Notes under the pieces: model-generated | The model's database searches: none | Seen by the model: only the letters and a program-made list of their open reading frames with translations | Told to the model about the DNA's origin: nothing | Shown: positions 34,802 through 47,133 of the stretch, in pieces | How the letters are laid out: each line of letters starts with the position of its first letter | Position numbering within the stretch: the first letter of the stretch is position 1 | Program-made: the position numbers and the translations under genes | Origin: Strobilurus pachycystidiatus | Lineage: Eukaryota; Basidiomycota; Agaricomycetes; Agaricales; Physalacriaceae | DNA length: 64,000 nt | NCBI GenBank assembly: GCA_019915135.1 | Contig: JAHLMK010000011.1 | Span: 558,001-622,000 of the forward strand | Direction of reading: 5' to 3'

Positions 34802-35571
34802 AGTACATACATTATGCTTTGCACTCGCCGTCTGTCCTGCTAACCAGTGTTCTAGTGTCGATTCCCTACAGACAGTGCGCACATGTGCCGTTCCTGCAGG
34901 ACATGCTCTAACTACTCTTTGCGCGCAGGGATTTGCCTCCTCCCGGCGGATTCGAATCCGTCAAGTACCGCAGAAATCTCCCCTTCAGAGGACCCGGGGC
35001 ACTCACGATTCTCGCCGGTGTCACTGCTATATCCGCCTACGGCTTTTACAAGCTGGGAATGGGCAATCTTGAGAAACGGTGCGCCCTATGCCCTCTATAA
35101 GCACCGAGTGTCACCTGGCTGTGGAACGTGTCCAATGGATCCCGCTCGTCGATAAACGTGGTGTCATGAGCCAGTGCGAGGAGATCCGGCCGCTCACCCT
35201 CCCTTATCTCAATTGCTACTCTTGACTGCTCTTCGGTCCGAGTCTAACTCCGTTCGCAGAGAACTCGAGCGCGAAAAAGTCTGGTCCAGGATCCACCTCG
35301 TCCCCATCCTCCTCGCCGAAGGTGACCGGGCTGCCTACAACTTACGCTCCGCCGATTTAGCTCTGGAGAAGGCCATCATGAAGGATGTGCACGGTTGGGA
35401 GGTACGTATCTCTCAATGGACTCGATGACGCAGCGGTGATTGATTTGCGATCCGTCTTTTCTTTCGTACCTTCTAATCGCTCTACATCTTTGCTCATTCC
35501 CATTATGACAGGTTGGCAAAAGCGTATACCACAACCCAAAGTACGAGTCGCCACGCATTGACATTAATTAG
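34802..35571 (+). CDS. NDUFA13: NADH:ubiquinone oxidoreductase GRIM-19 subunit (NDUFA13/B16.6)
   Basis: Accessory complex I subunit with one membrane helix. Exons 34802 (the A of ATG), 34856-34874, 34929-35078, 35260-35401 and 35512-35571 give 123 residues. The start codon is split: the 5' exon ends CACAAA and the next begins TGTCGATTCCC, giving ATG-TCG-ATT (MSIPYRQ). Then come DLPPPGGFESVKYRRNLPF, RGPGALTILAGVTAISAYGF (helix), ELEREKVWSRIHLVPILLAE and GDRAAYNLRSADLALEKAIM, ending ESPRIDIN. These match GRIM-19 closely. No other in-frame ATG lies upstream of the conserved DLPPPGGF, which supports the split start. The intron 35079-35259 is unusually long (181 bases) for this window. Confidence 0.92.
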
Positions 35572-36445
35572 AACGTACCTCGGATGATTACGGTAGCTTT
35601 CAATCGAATGATTGCATCTTATTAGACTTGCCTCCTTCCATTCTCCATCCCATCCGCTAAGCGAAGAGAGATTCATGTGTTCTGTTCATCGCCTTCTGCC
35701 CTTGCTGACCCCGAGCACGAGGATACGGAGAAGGCTTCCGGTGTAGTGGCTAAAACAGGACAATGCAAAAGATCGAGAAATGATTCCGTCTGGCAGGGTC
35801 TGCCTTTCCAGATCGGAAACGTGAGAAATTGCACGCATTCCGGCGGTTTGTTTTTCTTCCGTTTCAGCCACATACACGCTAGCGGATTCTGCGTCAGATT
35901 GGTCTGACACTGACTGGCTCTGATTCTGTTACTGATCTAGGACGGGCGCTGCGCACAGCCCTCCGGAGTACAACAAACCTACGGACACGACTGGGTGCGC
36001 GGCTTACGGCTGTCGGAACGGTGTATACCTACCTATTCGAGGGTGGTAGCCTGCCAGTTCCTATTGCTATCGGGGTCTATCTGGGATCTCAGTATCTTCC
36101 AAAAAGGGTTTCGGCCATCGACATATGCACTGTCAATTTGCGTCAGTTCTGCCTCCAAAACCAGGCCCTAGTTTTCCTCGAGACCAGATCTATCTGGAAA
36201 CGGTGAGAAGCACAATATCCTCCTGTCTGCCTTCCTTACGCCGTTCGGACATCCTGACTTTCTTTATCATGACTGATTTCATGTAGAGTCAGTAACATAC
36301 AGGAATGGAAACGCTCCGGATCCCTCTTAAGCTCGTCATCAGGGCACTTTCTTCTCCCCGGCCTCCCCTCTGCGTGACTGCGCCACGTATCTTAAAGAGG
36401 GACAGCTTCCACACTTCGTCCTTCCCTCTTTCCCCTCCTACCATC
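35572..36445. other. Intergenic region
   Basis: 5' flank of the HMG-box gene, with pyrimidine-rich tracts near 36330-36445. An upstream in-frame ATG at 36305 exists; I prefer the start at 36446 because of its context (CACCATCATGCC). No other gene seen. Confidence 0.45.
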
Positions 36446-38274
36446 ATGCCTGCTCCCACTCTCCCTCGCCGCAAGGTGTCCCCTCTACCGCCGATGTCAC
36501 CGTACACGACTGATGTGCACATGATGGACGCGAAGTCGCTCCATTTTGATTATCCCGTGTCGCACAATGGTGACCCCATGCTCTTCGACTTTGACGACGT
36601 GTCTTTTCCAGAGTCAACGAGTGCGCAGTACCCTTGGGATATGCACGACGCCGTGGACATCGACATAAAGCCCGTCTTTGATATGTCCTCGCGTTACGGA
36701 TTTGACCAGCATGCGCCCCCCGACAATTACTATGATTCTTCCGGATTTTACTCCCCCGACGGTATCAATGAGTCGCCGTCGTTCAATAACGATCTCTATC
36801 TATCGAACTGGGTTCACGACATGGATGTGCCTGCACCATCGTCTCCCATTCCCATCCCGGCTACTGCTCAATCTCCACACTTTGCCACACCCGGCGGAGA
36901 GCACTCGCAGTTCTCCGCTGATAAGGTCTATTCTCCTACCAACTTTGCCGCCCTTCATCCCTTGCCCTCTTCTGCATCGCCCGCCTCCTTCGACGGCGGA
37001 TTACATCCCTTCGAAAGGCCGCGGGTCGATTCCATATCTCCGAGTGAAATGTCACTCAACACGCCAACCTGGGCTGCACAGCTATGGGATCCGGCCCCGA
37101 AACACGCTCGGGCATCGTCCTCACGATCCCCAGGCCGGCGTCACTCCCCACTTTCATCGACTCAGCGCATGCGCATCCCACGCCACGACACCGTCTCTCC
37201 TGTCAGCCTGTTCCAATCATCGAGTGCACCTGCCCAGACCCCTGCGCCGCACATGACCAGGGCTTACAGCAGTGGTAAGGCTGACTCGAGCCTTGACGGG
37301 AGCGGGATGAGCGACCGTGATGCAACAATACGTCGGAAGCGAAAGACCTCTGATCCCGCGGGCGTGGAAAGCAAAGACAACGATACTCGTATGTGACCAT
37401 GCTTCGCAGCATTGACTTTTCAACTGACTGGCATATTGACATCCTTACAGTACCTTTGAAGTCAGTTCTCAGACCTCCGAAACTCGCGCCCTCCGCTTGG
37501 CAGCTCTACTTTACCGATTGGATTCAACGACAGCAAGCCTCGAACACACGTAAACTAAATGTCGCACAGGCGGCTAAAGAAGCCGGGCAGGAGTATGCGG
37601 GCTTAAGTGTCGAAGAGAAAGAGGTATGTGGCAACACCTTATTGTTTGACGTCATGGAGACTTACGCGTCTTTCTCATTCTCTTCTAGCCCTATAAGCGG
37701 CGTTCTCAGGCGATGAAGGAAGCTCGGGAACGGGAGCTGGCTGCTTACATGCGCACCCTGACGCCCGACGACATCAAACGAGAGAACGCGTATCGCGCTG
37801 CACAGCGTAAAGCAGGGAAATCTCGCAAGAGCAACATCAAAGATCCAAACGCTCCCAAGAAGCCGCTCTCCGCTTATTTCATGTTTCTGCAGCGCATTCG
37901 GGCGCACCCACATCTGGTGCAGGAGATCTTTGGTGATGAGACGGAGACCACGAAGCAGAGTGTCCTTGCTGCGGCCAAGTGGCGTTCGATGACCGATGAT
38001 GAACGCAAGGTGGGGAATGTTAATTGTTTCAATGTCTGTTTCTTCTCTAACGGTGATCGATCTTTAGCCCTTCCTTGCGCAGGCCGAGCAGGAGAAGATG
38101 GAGTACGAAGCTGCGCGAAGGCTGTACGAGGAAGGAACCCCTGCGTTGGGCACGACCATCAATTTCAGCATCTTGCCTGGAAGCCCGGCCTTTGGGCACG
38201 TCAGGATGGAGTCCTCGGAGAGCGAAAGCGAAGGCTTTGCTACTGACGACGATTTGAACCGCTACAGGCGGTGA
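36446..38274 (+). CDS. Protein with two HMG boxes, likely DNA-binding regulator
   Basis: Nuclear DNA-binding protein. Exons 36446-37388, 37451-37623, 37689-38009 and 38068-38274 give 547 residues. The first 310 residues are disordered and rich in Ser, Pro and acidic residues (activation-domain-like), with a basic IRRKRKTSD nuclear signal near 305. HMG box 1 starts KLAPSAWQLYFTDWIQRQQA, with AAKEAGQEYAGLSVEEKEPY. A basic linker leads to box 2: DPNAPKKPLSAYFMFLQRIR, QSVLAAAKWRSMTDDERKPF and AQAEQEKMEYEAARRLYEEG. The tail is acidic (ESSESESEGFATDDD). Fungal HMG proteins of this kind include mitochondrial or mating regulators, but with no targeting sequence visible a nuclear role is likelier. The exact target is unknown. 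Confidence 0.82.
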
Positions 38275-38562
38275 TTGGACTTGGGTTTCTGCTATTTATT
38301 CGATCTCATGCGAGAGTCTCTCTGATATCCCTTTACGACCATTATGCTTACCTCTTCGATTATACACAGTACTGTATTTGTTCTGCACGACCTTCTCTCC
38401 AAACTCACCTATCATTCGTATCTTCCTACTTATCTTTTTTTGCCCTTGGACAAAGATACCGATATATCTATACGTATAATGGGGCTTCTCACTACCACCC
38501 TCTATGTATCATTAGTGTTTCTGATGAATATATCTCGACTTCAATCAGAAATTGCAGGATCG

Positions 38563-39264
38563 TCAAGAGGAATTCTCATGACCAGGTATCTGCTCCCCAA
38601 GAGGAATCTGCAAAACCATCTTTTGATGAGGATCTCCGTCTTCATCAAACTCATCTCCCTAAACAGTCGACATAACCATGAGGCTAAGAACCATCAGGGA
38701 AGAGGTCCGAGTACCGACCTCTGGCTGATAACCAAACCTGGAAAGATAGAACACTAAGACTCGGAAAACCAGAATTGGACGACAGGGCTCACTTGGCATA
38801 GAATCCTTTGACATAGAGCTGTGAATGACTGACGACACGGGCGACGTCATCTGCCGAAGTCTTGTGTGCGATAGCATCAGCCTTCACCCAATCGTGAAGC
38901 TTCAACACGAGCTCTCGACCGAATCTGAATTGTCGGTAGTCCCTTAGGACGGCAAGTCTGCTGAGCTTGTAGTAACCTGCAGGTGATTTAGATCCCCTTA
39001 TGGTTCCGATAGGCTTGAGGGAAGGAACCAATCGCAGGAGAAAGTGGGTTGCCTCGGGGTCCAAACTGGAGAGAAGAGTAAATGAGGCAGAGGAGGAGGC
39101 GGTGGAGGCGATGATTAGTACTTGTCAATCTCCGTCTCCAGAGGGAAGCCTTGCTCGTGGTGAAAGACGTCTATTCGGACATCGTAGCATTGCTGGATGA
39201 GATCTTGTGCAGCGGCGATGATGATCTCATGTTCTGGTGCAGATGTTTGGGCCGACCGTGACAT
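38563..39264 (-). CDS. GNAT-family N-acetyltransferase
   Basis: Acetyl-CoA-dependent acyltransferase of the GNAT fold. Exons 39264-39122, 39065-38793, 38737-38719 and 38658-38563 fit in phase and give 176 residues. It begins MSRSAQTSAPEHEIIIAAAQ, with VRIDVFHHEQGFPLETEID, as in small fungal acetyltransferases. Then come FLLRLVPSLKPIGTIRGSKS, YYKLSRLAVLRDYRQFRFGR (motif A with the acetyl-CoA-binding loop), LVLKLHDWVKADA, SQLYVKGFYAKFGYQPEGDE (motif B) and DGDPHQKMVLQIPL. Substrate is unknown. Exon 3 is only 19 bases. It is divergent from the PPR gene. Confidence 0.85.
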
Positions 39265-39707
39265 GTCCAGAACTAGCGAAGGATGGCGATCTGTACGTTG
39301 ATCATCGCGAAGCGGTTATTGGTTAGCCTGATAGCCTTGAGAAGGCGCGTGCTTTGGGAAACTTACAACCAGCTCTTCAGAAGTACAATGAGTGGGAGTC
39401 AGAACGGGTTTACGGTATGTAACAAGCAAGTTGATGGCTGGATGGGGCTTCGGACTGTGCGCAACCGCTCGGGACTCGGGCCGACCCCCGCCATGTTTGT
39501 CCGTGTTACTCCGTAAGGCCCACGCCCTGGTCTCGACCGGCCGACCGGGACGAAGCCTTTGGAAAGGTTTTTGACATTGCGCACAGCCAACTTATCAAGT
39601 CACTCGTTTCGGGAGAGAAAAGGTGGAGAAACAGGCGCATATATTCAACTTAACTTGACTTGTTTTCTGCCAGATCTCGCCGCAAGGGCTTACTGAGCCG
39701 CGTGTAC

Positions 39708-42700
39708 ATGTTGGAACCCACGTCGTCCGCTCTCTTCAATTCAATCGTCTATGGTCCCCGCATACCCGCTTCGTCGTCGCTCAATGCCGCGGCGAGATCC
39801 ATGAAACGCGCTCCCGAGATGAGCGTCGGCCCAAATTTACTCAATCCCCAGCCTCGACGCGTCTCGGTGAAGGGAAAGGAAAAGGCAACAGTCCTCTCGG
39901 AAGAGCACGAATGCACGTTGAGCCCAGTGTCACACTGTCGGGAATGGTCATGTTCGGCCAGACATTCGTTTTGGTGCTCCAGTGCGTACTCGCGTCAGGC
40001 AAAACAAGCGCGGAGTGACTGACGGCATGCAGAACGACATCGTGTGCTCCTGGCCAACGAGTTCGATGAATCTCCCCCGCGAAAACCACCGCCACAGCGC
40101 ACTCCTTCTTCCCTCCATCGCTACACTTCGCGTCGATTGTCTCTCCGTCTCAGCGGCCAACGACGGCATGCATCAGGGACATCCGACTTGGGAGTATCCT
40201 CCACAGTCGATACGCAAACGTCTGAGCCAGAGTCAGAGCCTACAGACCCTGAGCCTCTCCCAGAGCGGCCAATACCACCAGATCATCGTACTCGTCTAGT
40301 GCGGTCTCTACTGGACGCGCTTTCAGAGCCCACCAAAAAGTTCAGCTCACGGCATGCCTTCAACGCCTACAGTATGGTCGCGGAGGAGGACGCTCTCCAA
40401 CTAGCCCACATGGAAACATTCCTTACCCTTTCCGAACGTATTCTCGAGTCGACAGAGGCCCAGTACCTTGCCACACCCAGGGGCGACCTTGCCATTTGGG
40501 GCGAGCGCCTCCAGCATGTCCTTGAATATGCATTCTCTCGAATAACTCCCTCCTCCCCCTTTGGATATAGATATCTATGTCTTCTTGCCAGGTCTTGTTC
40601 CCTGAAGGGGGAAAACACGCTCGCCCGCAAGCATCTTCGCGCCGCTCGACGGATTCGGGAAAGCTGGCCGATATGTTCAGACACCGAAATCTTTCATGCG
40701 TACGAGTGCATCATCAAGTCGATGGGCCGCTGGGATGGACCATCCGTGGAGCTGTTGGACTTTCTGGGTGAAGAATGGGACAGTGTCAAGGGAATCCTGA
40801 CCTACATGGACATTAATCGTGCCTTGAGCATGACGGATGGAAGATTGATCGCACCAAACAACAATCCGCTTCACCTCCGGCGGTTTCGTTCGTTGGTTCA
40901 CGACACGTTGCTGCGCTCTAGCACTCCATTTGATATGTGGCGAGATGTGAAGGACAGCTACCGGCAAGACACTGGGACCCTCATCGTTCGCGCCCTTACC
41001 TCGCGTCCTGGCAACTACCTGCGTGTCTTCCAGTTCTTCCGATCAATGCACGAACGGGGTCATGTTCCCGATTATCATGTTCATCTTCTTCTTACTCGCT
41101 ATCTTGTCAAGGAGAACGCGATGCGTCAGGCAAAGGAAGTATTCGCAGTCCTCCATCGCAGACCAGAGGACAAGGCCTACTATTCCACAAGTCTATACTT
41201 GTCTGGGAAAGACGGCGACCATGAACGCGCCGAGGATGCCTTTAGCCTCTTGGAGCAGTGGGGGTTGGTGACACGTGAAGATAGGTCGAGTCTGTTGAGA
41301 TCCTATGCCTTGCACGGTCTTGTAGACGAAACTGTTACTGTCTGGGAACGATTGTTCGGATACGGGACAATCAGGCCTGATGCGCACGCTCATCGGGCGG
41401 TCCTCCTCGCTTATGCGAAGAGGGGCGATGTTACAGGTCTCAACCGTTGGCTCGGTATCATGTCCACGGCCGACATCCCTCCCCGTGCTTCCACCTTCAA
41501 CATCACATTCGAGGCCTTCGCTTACCATGGTGATATTCAGGCGATCCGGTCTGGTATGAACCGTATGCGGGACGCTGGATTCGAGCCCGACAAATATACC
41601 TATGCCTCCCTCGTCAGCGCGCTTGCAAAGAAGAGAGATGCATACAGCGCCGAGCAGGTTTTCAAGGAGGCCTTGGAGAACAACGTTCGTCCCGACCGCG
41701 TTATGATGAACGCTTTGATGGTTGCCCACTCCGAATCCGGCTCCTGGCAAGGTGTCATCAAGGCATTCGACTACATGGTGGAACGTAACATCTTCCCCTC
41801 CCTTGACACCTACAACCTCCTCCTCGAAGCCTACGTCATGGTTGGTGCTCCCCTCGAAGTAATCTCCCGCCTGTTCCTGAAACTCCGGGAGAAGACCCTC
41901 CAACCGGACGAGCACACCTACTCGTTGGCCATTTTGGCTGCTTGTGATCATGGGTCGATGGTGTTGGCGCGCAAGCTCTTCAGCCAGATGGAGCGACTCT
42001 CTAAGACGTGGAAGAACAACATCCGTCTCACTGTGTTTACGATGACCATCCTCATGGGTGGCTACCTACGGATTGGGGCGCATGCAAGAGCAAAGCATGT
42101 ATATGACTCAATGATTCAGCGTGGCATAGACCCCACCTCTGTCACGTTCTTCGAGATTATCCGCTCGTATGCGCGCGACCACAGAGGAGAAGGTCTTAAA
42201 CTGGCCGAGGACTTCATCAAGGCAATCATGGAGGAAGGAGGATCGGATACGTCGCGGTCGTGGTTGGCCCCCCCACGCGGCCGCACAACCTCCTTTGATC
42301 TCATTTACGCTCCTCTACTGAACGCGTATGCTGCGAAGACGGCACCGGACGAAGTGGAGCGGTTGTTCAACCATATGGTGGATCACGGAGGGGAGCCGAC
42401 TTTGGGAACTCTGACTGCGTTGTTGGACGCCTACCGGAGATCTGGCAAAGTGGAGTCTGCTGATAGCATCTGGCCGCATATCTTCAAGCTAGGCTTGAAG
42501 ATGTCAGAGTCAGCCTCATTAAACACTGACATCGACGGGAAGTCTCAACAAAGGCGTATCCAGACCAACCTTCTCTCCGTCCCTCTTTCCATCTACATCG
42601 ATGTTCTCTCCCGCGCCGGACGTCACTCGGAGGTCGCCATCGTGTGGAAATCCATCCATCAGGCCGGTTTGACATTCAACTCGCACAATTACAACCATCT

Positions 42701-43310
42701 ATGTGTCGCTCTGATCCGTGCTGGGGAGATTGAGCGAGCGTTCGAGGTCATCGAGAAGGTCGTCCTGCCGTTCCAGAAGAAACACTCGGCGCTCATACGG
42801 GACCGGAACAAGAATGCGGAGAATCCCTTTGTGTTCGAGGACGATGGTGCTACTCTCCGACCAGAAGACAACAGGCCTCGTCTTCGCCAAGCTCATGCCG
42901 TGAATCACGCACTCACCAGCAAAAACGCACTAGCTAGTACCGATGAATTGAACGCCAAGGTGGACGAGGATGAACTCGTCGAGCCCATACATCTTCTCCA
43001 TCAGATCTCCCCTGCTTGGACAGAGTGGGGTGTTCATACTGTCACGCTCTCTATCCTTCTCATGGTTGTCATCCGTCTACGCGAGGGCCTTCTAACAGAG
43101 GCTCTCAACCTGTTCAAGCCAGGCTCAATACAGCAAAGCATCGATCGCGAAGAGCTCGTGATGCAGCGGCAGGATGCATTTCATCTTTATGATGCGGTCA
43201 AGCAACAATTCCCCGGGACCTCTGCCTTGGTCACTCAGTTCGAGGCCACGGAGCGTCACCAACTCTCCAGCGCTCTCTTCGAACGAAAGTACAGGGAATT
43301 TATGACATAG
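39708..43310 (+). CDS. Large pentatricopeptide-repeat (PPR) protein
   Basis: Helical-repeat RNA-binding protein, most likely mitochondrial and acting in organellar transcript stability or translation. Exons 39708-39981 and 40033-43310 give 1183 residues. The N terminus is Ser/Arg-rich, as in a targeting region. PPR repeats run through the middle: ITFEAFAYHGDIQAIRSGMN, MRDAGFEPDKYTYASLVSAL, ALENNVRPDRVMMNALMVAH, MVERNIFPSLDTYNLLLEAY, LREKTLQPDEHTYSLAILAA, MIQRGIDPTSVTFFEIIRSY and MVDHGGEPTLGTLTALLDAY. Each has the usual 35-residue spacing with a conserved Pro. The long intronless second exon is unusual beside its heavily split neighbours. The first splice (donor GTGCGT at 39982) is the least certain part. 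Confidence 0.88.
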
Positions 43311-43406
43311 TCGATAATTTTACATTGACGGCATAACAAAGAAGGAGGCATAACCAGACGATGCGGCGAAGGTTCGCTCAGCGTTCTAGGCTCTAGGAGT
43401 GAAGCA

Positions 43407-45209
43407 CTATTCTCCATCTGAGTCGTCGTCTGAGTCGTTGTCTCTCCGACGGCGCTTCCCGGAGCCGTGGCGATTTCGCTGTGTGCGTGTTGAGATTTCG
43501 GTGAGGAGGAGGGAGTTGACCATACCAGAGGCAGTTTCTGTCCTTGGTTTCCGAATGCGATGGATAGAGCAGTAGTATCTTAAAATTTGTTCATTAGTCT
43601 TATTAATTTAGATTCCTGCTAAAAATTGTCTGGTCTAACCTGGAACGCCTGGGAAGCGCTTGGCTGAATATACAGTGAAAGGTTCGGTGAAAGTTTGGGC
43701 GAGGACCGGTGAAGTTTCTGTGTTCACTCTTAAGGCACCGAACTCGGGAGCAGGTGGACTTCAAAGACGAGTTAGGCGAAATATACACGAAGAAGTCTAA
43801 TGGACACATACGCTCCGACGTTCATTAGGCGCATCCGCAAACGGAACGTGCCTTCAAACAGTTAAGCAGGTATCAATCACGTATGACGACAGATTTTACC
43901 TTCAGTTCGCACGGACAGATCTTGAAAGAGGAAGAAGATCCCAGGTTTGCGATGCTCGTCTTGGAGAACGGTAGCATTGGCGCATAGCGGTCCGACAAGG
44001 GTTCTTGTATAGGTGTGGCGCGGTAAGGGCGGCATAACGCTGGAGCTTGTTGAGGTCGCCGGTTTTGCACCTTGCTGATTTGCTGGGATATACGCTGGAG
44101 CAAAGGTCGGACTCTCTTCCGATGCTTCCCGGGAGTAGCTTGACTGTCCTTGTCCTTGTCCTTGAGGTGGCCAAGACATTTCCCTGCCCTCCGTAGGCGA
44201 AGTGATATTATAATATCCGGGCTCGGCAGTCCATGGACGATATGTTTCTGATTCTCCGCCTTCGGTCGACTGCCAAGACTCGCCGTTAGGACGACCGAAT
44301 CCTTGAGCTATGGGAGGCAACGAGTTCGGAAAGGAATTATTGCGCTCCGTGGGGTAGCCCCATGTTGGGGGCTCGGTGGTTGAGGACGCTGACGAGGACG
44401 GAGGGTATGAGATGGGAGTGAGGTTCACTCTTTCAGATGACGTGGGAGGTGTATATGTGTATGATTGGTCTGGTGAGGCGGGAGACGTTGTTTCGGGATT
44501 TGGCTGGGAAATGACGTTACTCTGGGCGATCTGATAACGGGGCTTGTGTATATGCTTACTGCGTCACTGCGCGACTGGGAGGGTGTGGGTGTGTCTCGAG
44601 ACGCTGGAGTCTGCTGGCCAGTGGAGGTGCGCTGTTGAGAGGCGCTCCCGCCACGCTTTCTGCCACTCGGACCTGAAGAGCTACTGCCGGATGGTTTGGG
44701 TGGATTTTGTGGCACATAGCGGTCTGAGGACGAAGGATGTAAAACAAGATTCATCTCCTGCTTTCCATCAGCCGACCAGAGGTCCACAGTCACCAGAAAG
44801 AAAGAACAGTCGACATCTCTGTGGCACGAGCATGAATATTCCGTACGTTCATTGACGTTGACACCCACTTTTCGTCGACAACGGAGCCATTTTCGTTTGT
44901 TACCACCATCTTGGCTACGGCCGCTGGCGCCAAGGGTCTTCGATCCTTTGGTAGAGCTAAGCTTTTGAGCTGTGGAGGATCTGCAGGACAAACCTTATCA
45001 CCGAAGCCACACATCCGAGCCCGTAAAGGATTTTGAGTAACCTCAAGGGAGTACGTCCTGTCAACAAGATGAAGCATCTATTCCACTGCGCCGCGGGGAA
45101 GGACTGACCGCTTACTATCACCGTAGATGTAGCTCCAGATGTCCGGCCCTTCAACTGGCGGGGGCCTGTACGCCCCACCGCGTATGCGACCGTCTGTGTG
45201 CTGTATCAT
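43407..45209 (-). CDS. Velvet-domain transcription regulator (VosA/VelC type)
   Basis: Fungal regulator of development, spores and secondary metabolism, acting in the nucleus as dimers. The start MIQHTDGRIRGGAYRPPPVE is at 45207-45209. The velvet domain begins TYSLEVTQNPLRARMCGFGD and KDRRPLAPAAVAKMVVTNEN, then DCSFFLVTVDLWSADGKQEM and NLVLHPSSSDRYV. A long Ser/Pro/Gln-rich insert of about 180 residues splits the domain. It resumes HTYTRTLVGPLCANATVLQD, KPGIFFLFQDLSVRTEGTFR and RMRLMNVGA, then VNTETSPVLAQTFTEPFTVY and SAKRFPGVPDTTALSIAFGN. It ends with a basic-acidic tail (RKRRRRDN-like, then DSDDDSDGE). The inserted disordered loop is typical of VosA and VelB relatives. About eight short introns. 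Confidence 0.88.
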
Positions 45210-45687
45210 TACGGTGGTCTAGGGCGTGAACCACTGTGCTGGGTTGACGCAGTAAGATGATGGCGGTGTTTCTTGGGATTCTGGGGCGAGCAGAGCAGAT
45301 GGAGCAGGGACCAGGAGCAGGAGAGGGCGGCAGGGAGAGAGCAGACCGTCGCCTATGAGCGAATGCAAAGTGTGGTGGTGGTGGAAGAGAGAGACAGGCA
45401 CTCTGGCATCGGTCGACCCAAGACAGTGGATCGAGCACGGACCAAATAAGAAATTGTCGCGTTGTGCTGGATGGCCCTTCCTGTGGAATTTGTTGTGGCC
45501 ACCTTCGATCCTCTTTCTGCTGTTTTCCCTAGGGGCGTGCTGCGCTGACTGTGCGCCAATGTGGTGGAACTTATCAAGATTCGTTAGCAGCACAGCCACA
45601 ACAGTAATGATACTATGTCTGTGTACCCAGTCATATCCAAAATTCCGCTATATACTCTACAAGACGATAAACAAAATAACAAATCAT
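45210..45687. other. Intergenic region
   Basis: 5' flank of the velvet gene and 3' flank of the ArfGAP gene. Overlapping open frames on both strands show no domain. No gene called. Confidence 0.5.
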
Positions 45688-47133
45688 CTAAAAGTCCTTC
45701 CAGTCATCCTCCCACTCATCCTTCTTCTTGTTCGCCGCAGCCGCAGGCGTGGCCTGGGTCTTGGTCGAACTACTAGCCTGGCCATATTGACCAAAGAATG
45801 CATCATCATCATCGTGGTCCTCGTACAATGCAGAGGTCTCGCCATCGTATCCTTGCGGCACACTTCCGTATCCAGCGCGAGCTGGACCACCTCCAACGCG
45901 ATCCTTGACACCGCCCACAACTCCACCCACACTTTCAGCAACATCGATGCCTAACTGGCTCTTTGACCATTGATTGGCAGACGCGCCCGCCACTGCGGCG
46001 CGTTTCTGCGCCTCGGTCAAGTATCCTCGCACGTTCGACTGCAGACTGGGATCAGCAATCTTCTCCATCCCAGGCTGGATGACGTTCTCGTTGACAGCAC
46101 GCGAGGCACCAACGACGGCTGCCGAAAACAACGACCATCCCTTGCTCAGCGCGGCAATGGGGTTTTCCTGCAGTTCCCCCAGTGTGGGAGCAGATGCAGA
46201 TGACATGCCGTACGATGGATGCGCAGAGGGGGAAGGGGTGCTTCCGAATCCTTGGTACCGGCCACCTTGCGAAGGGGGCAAGTTATCCGGACGTGATGCA
46301 TTGGCATTGCCAAGAGATGCAAAATAAGACTCGTTAGCCGTCTTCTGGTCCATGCCACCAAGATCAGGCGTTCCTCTTGGAGATGCATTGAATGAGGCCG
46401 GGGAAGACGAATCGCTGCGCAACGAGCTTCCTGTCGTCGTACGGCTAGAGGCGCGCGACTTTCGTAGTCCTTGAGAGGAAGGCAGAGTCGGCGATGTGGG
46501 ATTAGTGGATGGCGTGGGAGGAGATGGACTCCATTCTTGGCCAGCCAGCATGCTGTCAAGCTTAAGATAACGTTGATTGGCGGTCAATACGCGACACAAG
46601 ACAGCAGCAATGGCGAGAGACAGATACCTTCTGGCGATATTGTGATGCGGCCCAACAATGATATGTGTCGTGTGGGCTTAGTGAGTCGCTGTAGCCGCCC
46701 TGGTCGACGGGCTTGTAGTCGCGCATGAATTCTCGGAAAAGACGGTTGCCGCCAATCTCTCAATGCGATGAATGATAGTAGACGAACGGTGGACAAGAGC
46801 CTACCTGCATACGCTTGACTTGCTCCTCCTGCCACGTATCCATTGAGATAGAACGCACAAAACTTCGAGGATTTTAGCAAACAAGCTCGCCAGTATTCAA
46901 CCATTTCATCTCGCCTAATGTGCACTCCAAATCCACGGTGCACGCCGGCGCATTGGAGACAGATGAAGACTGCAAAACTATTGCCAGGTCAGGGACATTG
47001 GAGGGCTGGAATAGTCTTACCTGAGCGACGCCCATTGAGGATTTGGGTTCGAACAGTCGGCGCAGACCTTGTTGCCAAGGTCGTCGCGCTTGACGAGCTC
47101 TTGGAGGATCTTTTTCGCGTCTGCCTGGTTCAT
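45688..47133 (-). CDS. GCS1: ARF GTPase-activating protein (Gcs1/ArfGAP1 type)
   Basis: Stimulates GTP hydrolysis by ARF at the Golgi, needed for COPI vesicle traffic. The start MNQADAKKILQELVKRDD is at 47131-47133. The zinc finger is CADCSNPNPQWASLS...CLQC (C-x2-C-x16-C-x2-C), followed by AGVHRGFGVHISFVRSISMD (Arg finger in VHRG) and TWQEEQVKRMQIGGNRLF. The middle is Ser/Pro-rich. Near the C terminus LSKGWSLFSAAVVGASRAVN is an amphipathic ALPS-like stretch for curved membranes, and the very end is KKKDEWEDDWKDF, the common C-terminal Trp motif of this family. Several short introns in the N-terminal half. Complete. Confidence 0.92.

Noticed and set aside
34940..34960. GATTCGAATCC string resembling a tRNA T arm
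   Set aside because: It lies inside the conserved GGFESVKY coding sequence of GRIM-19.
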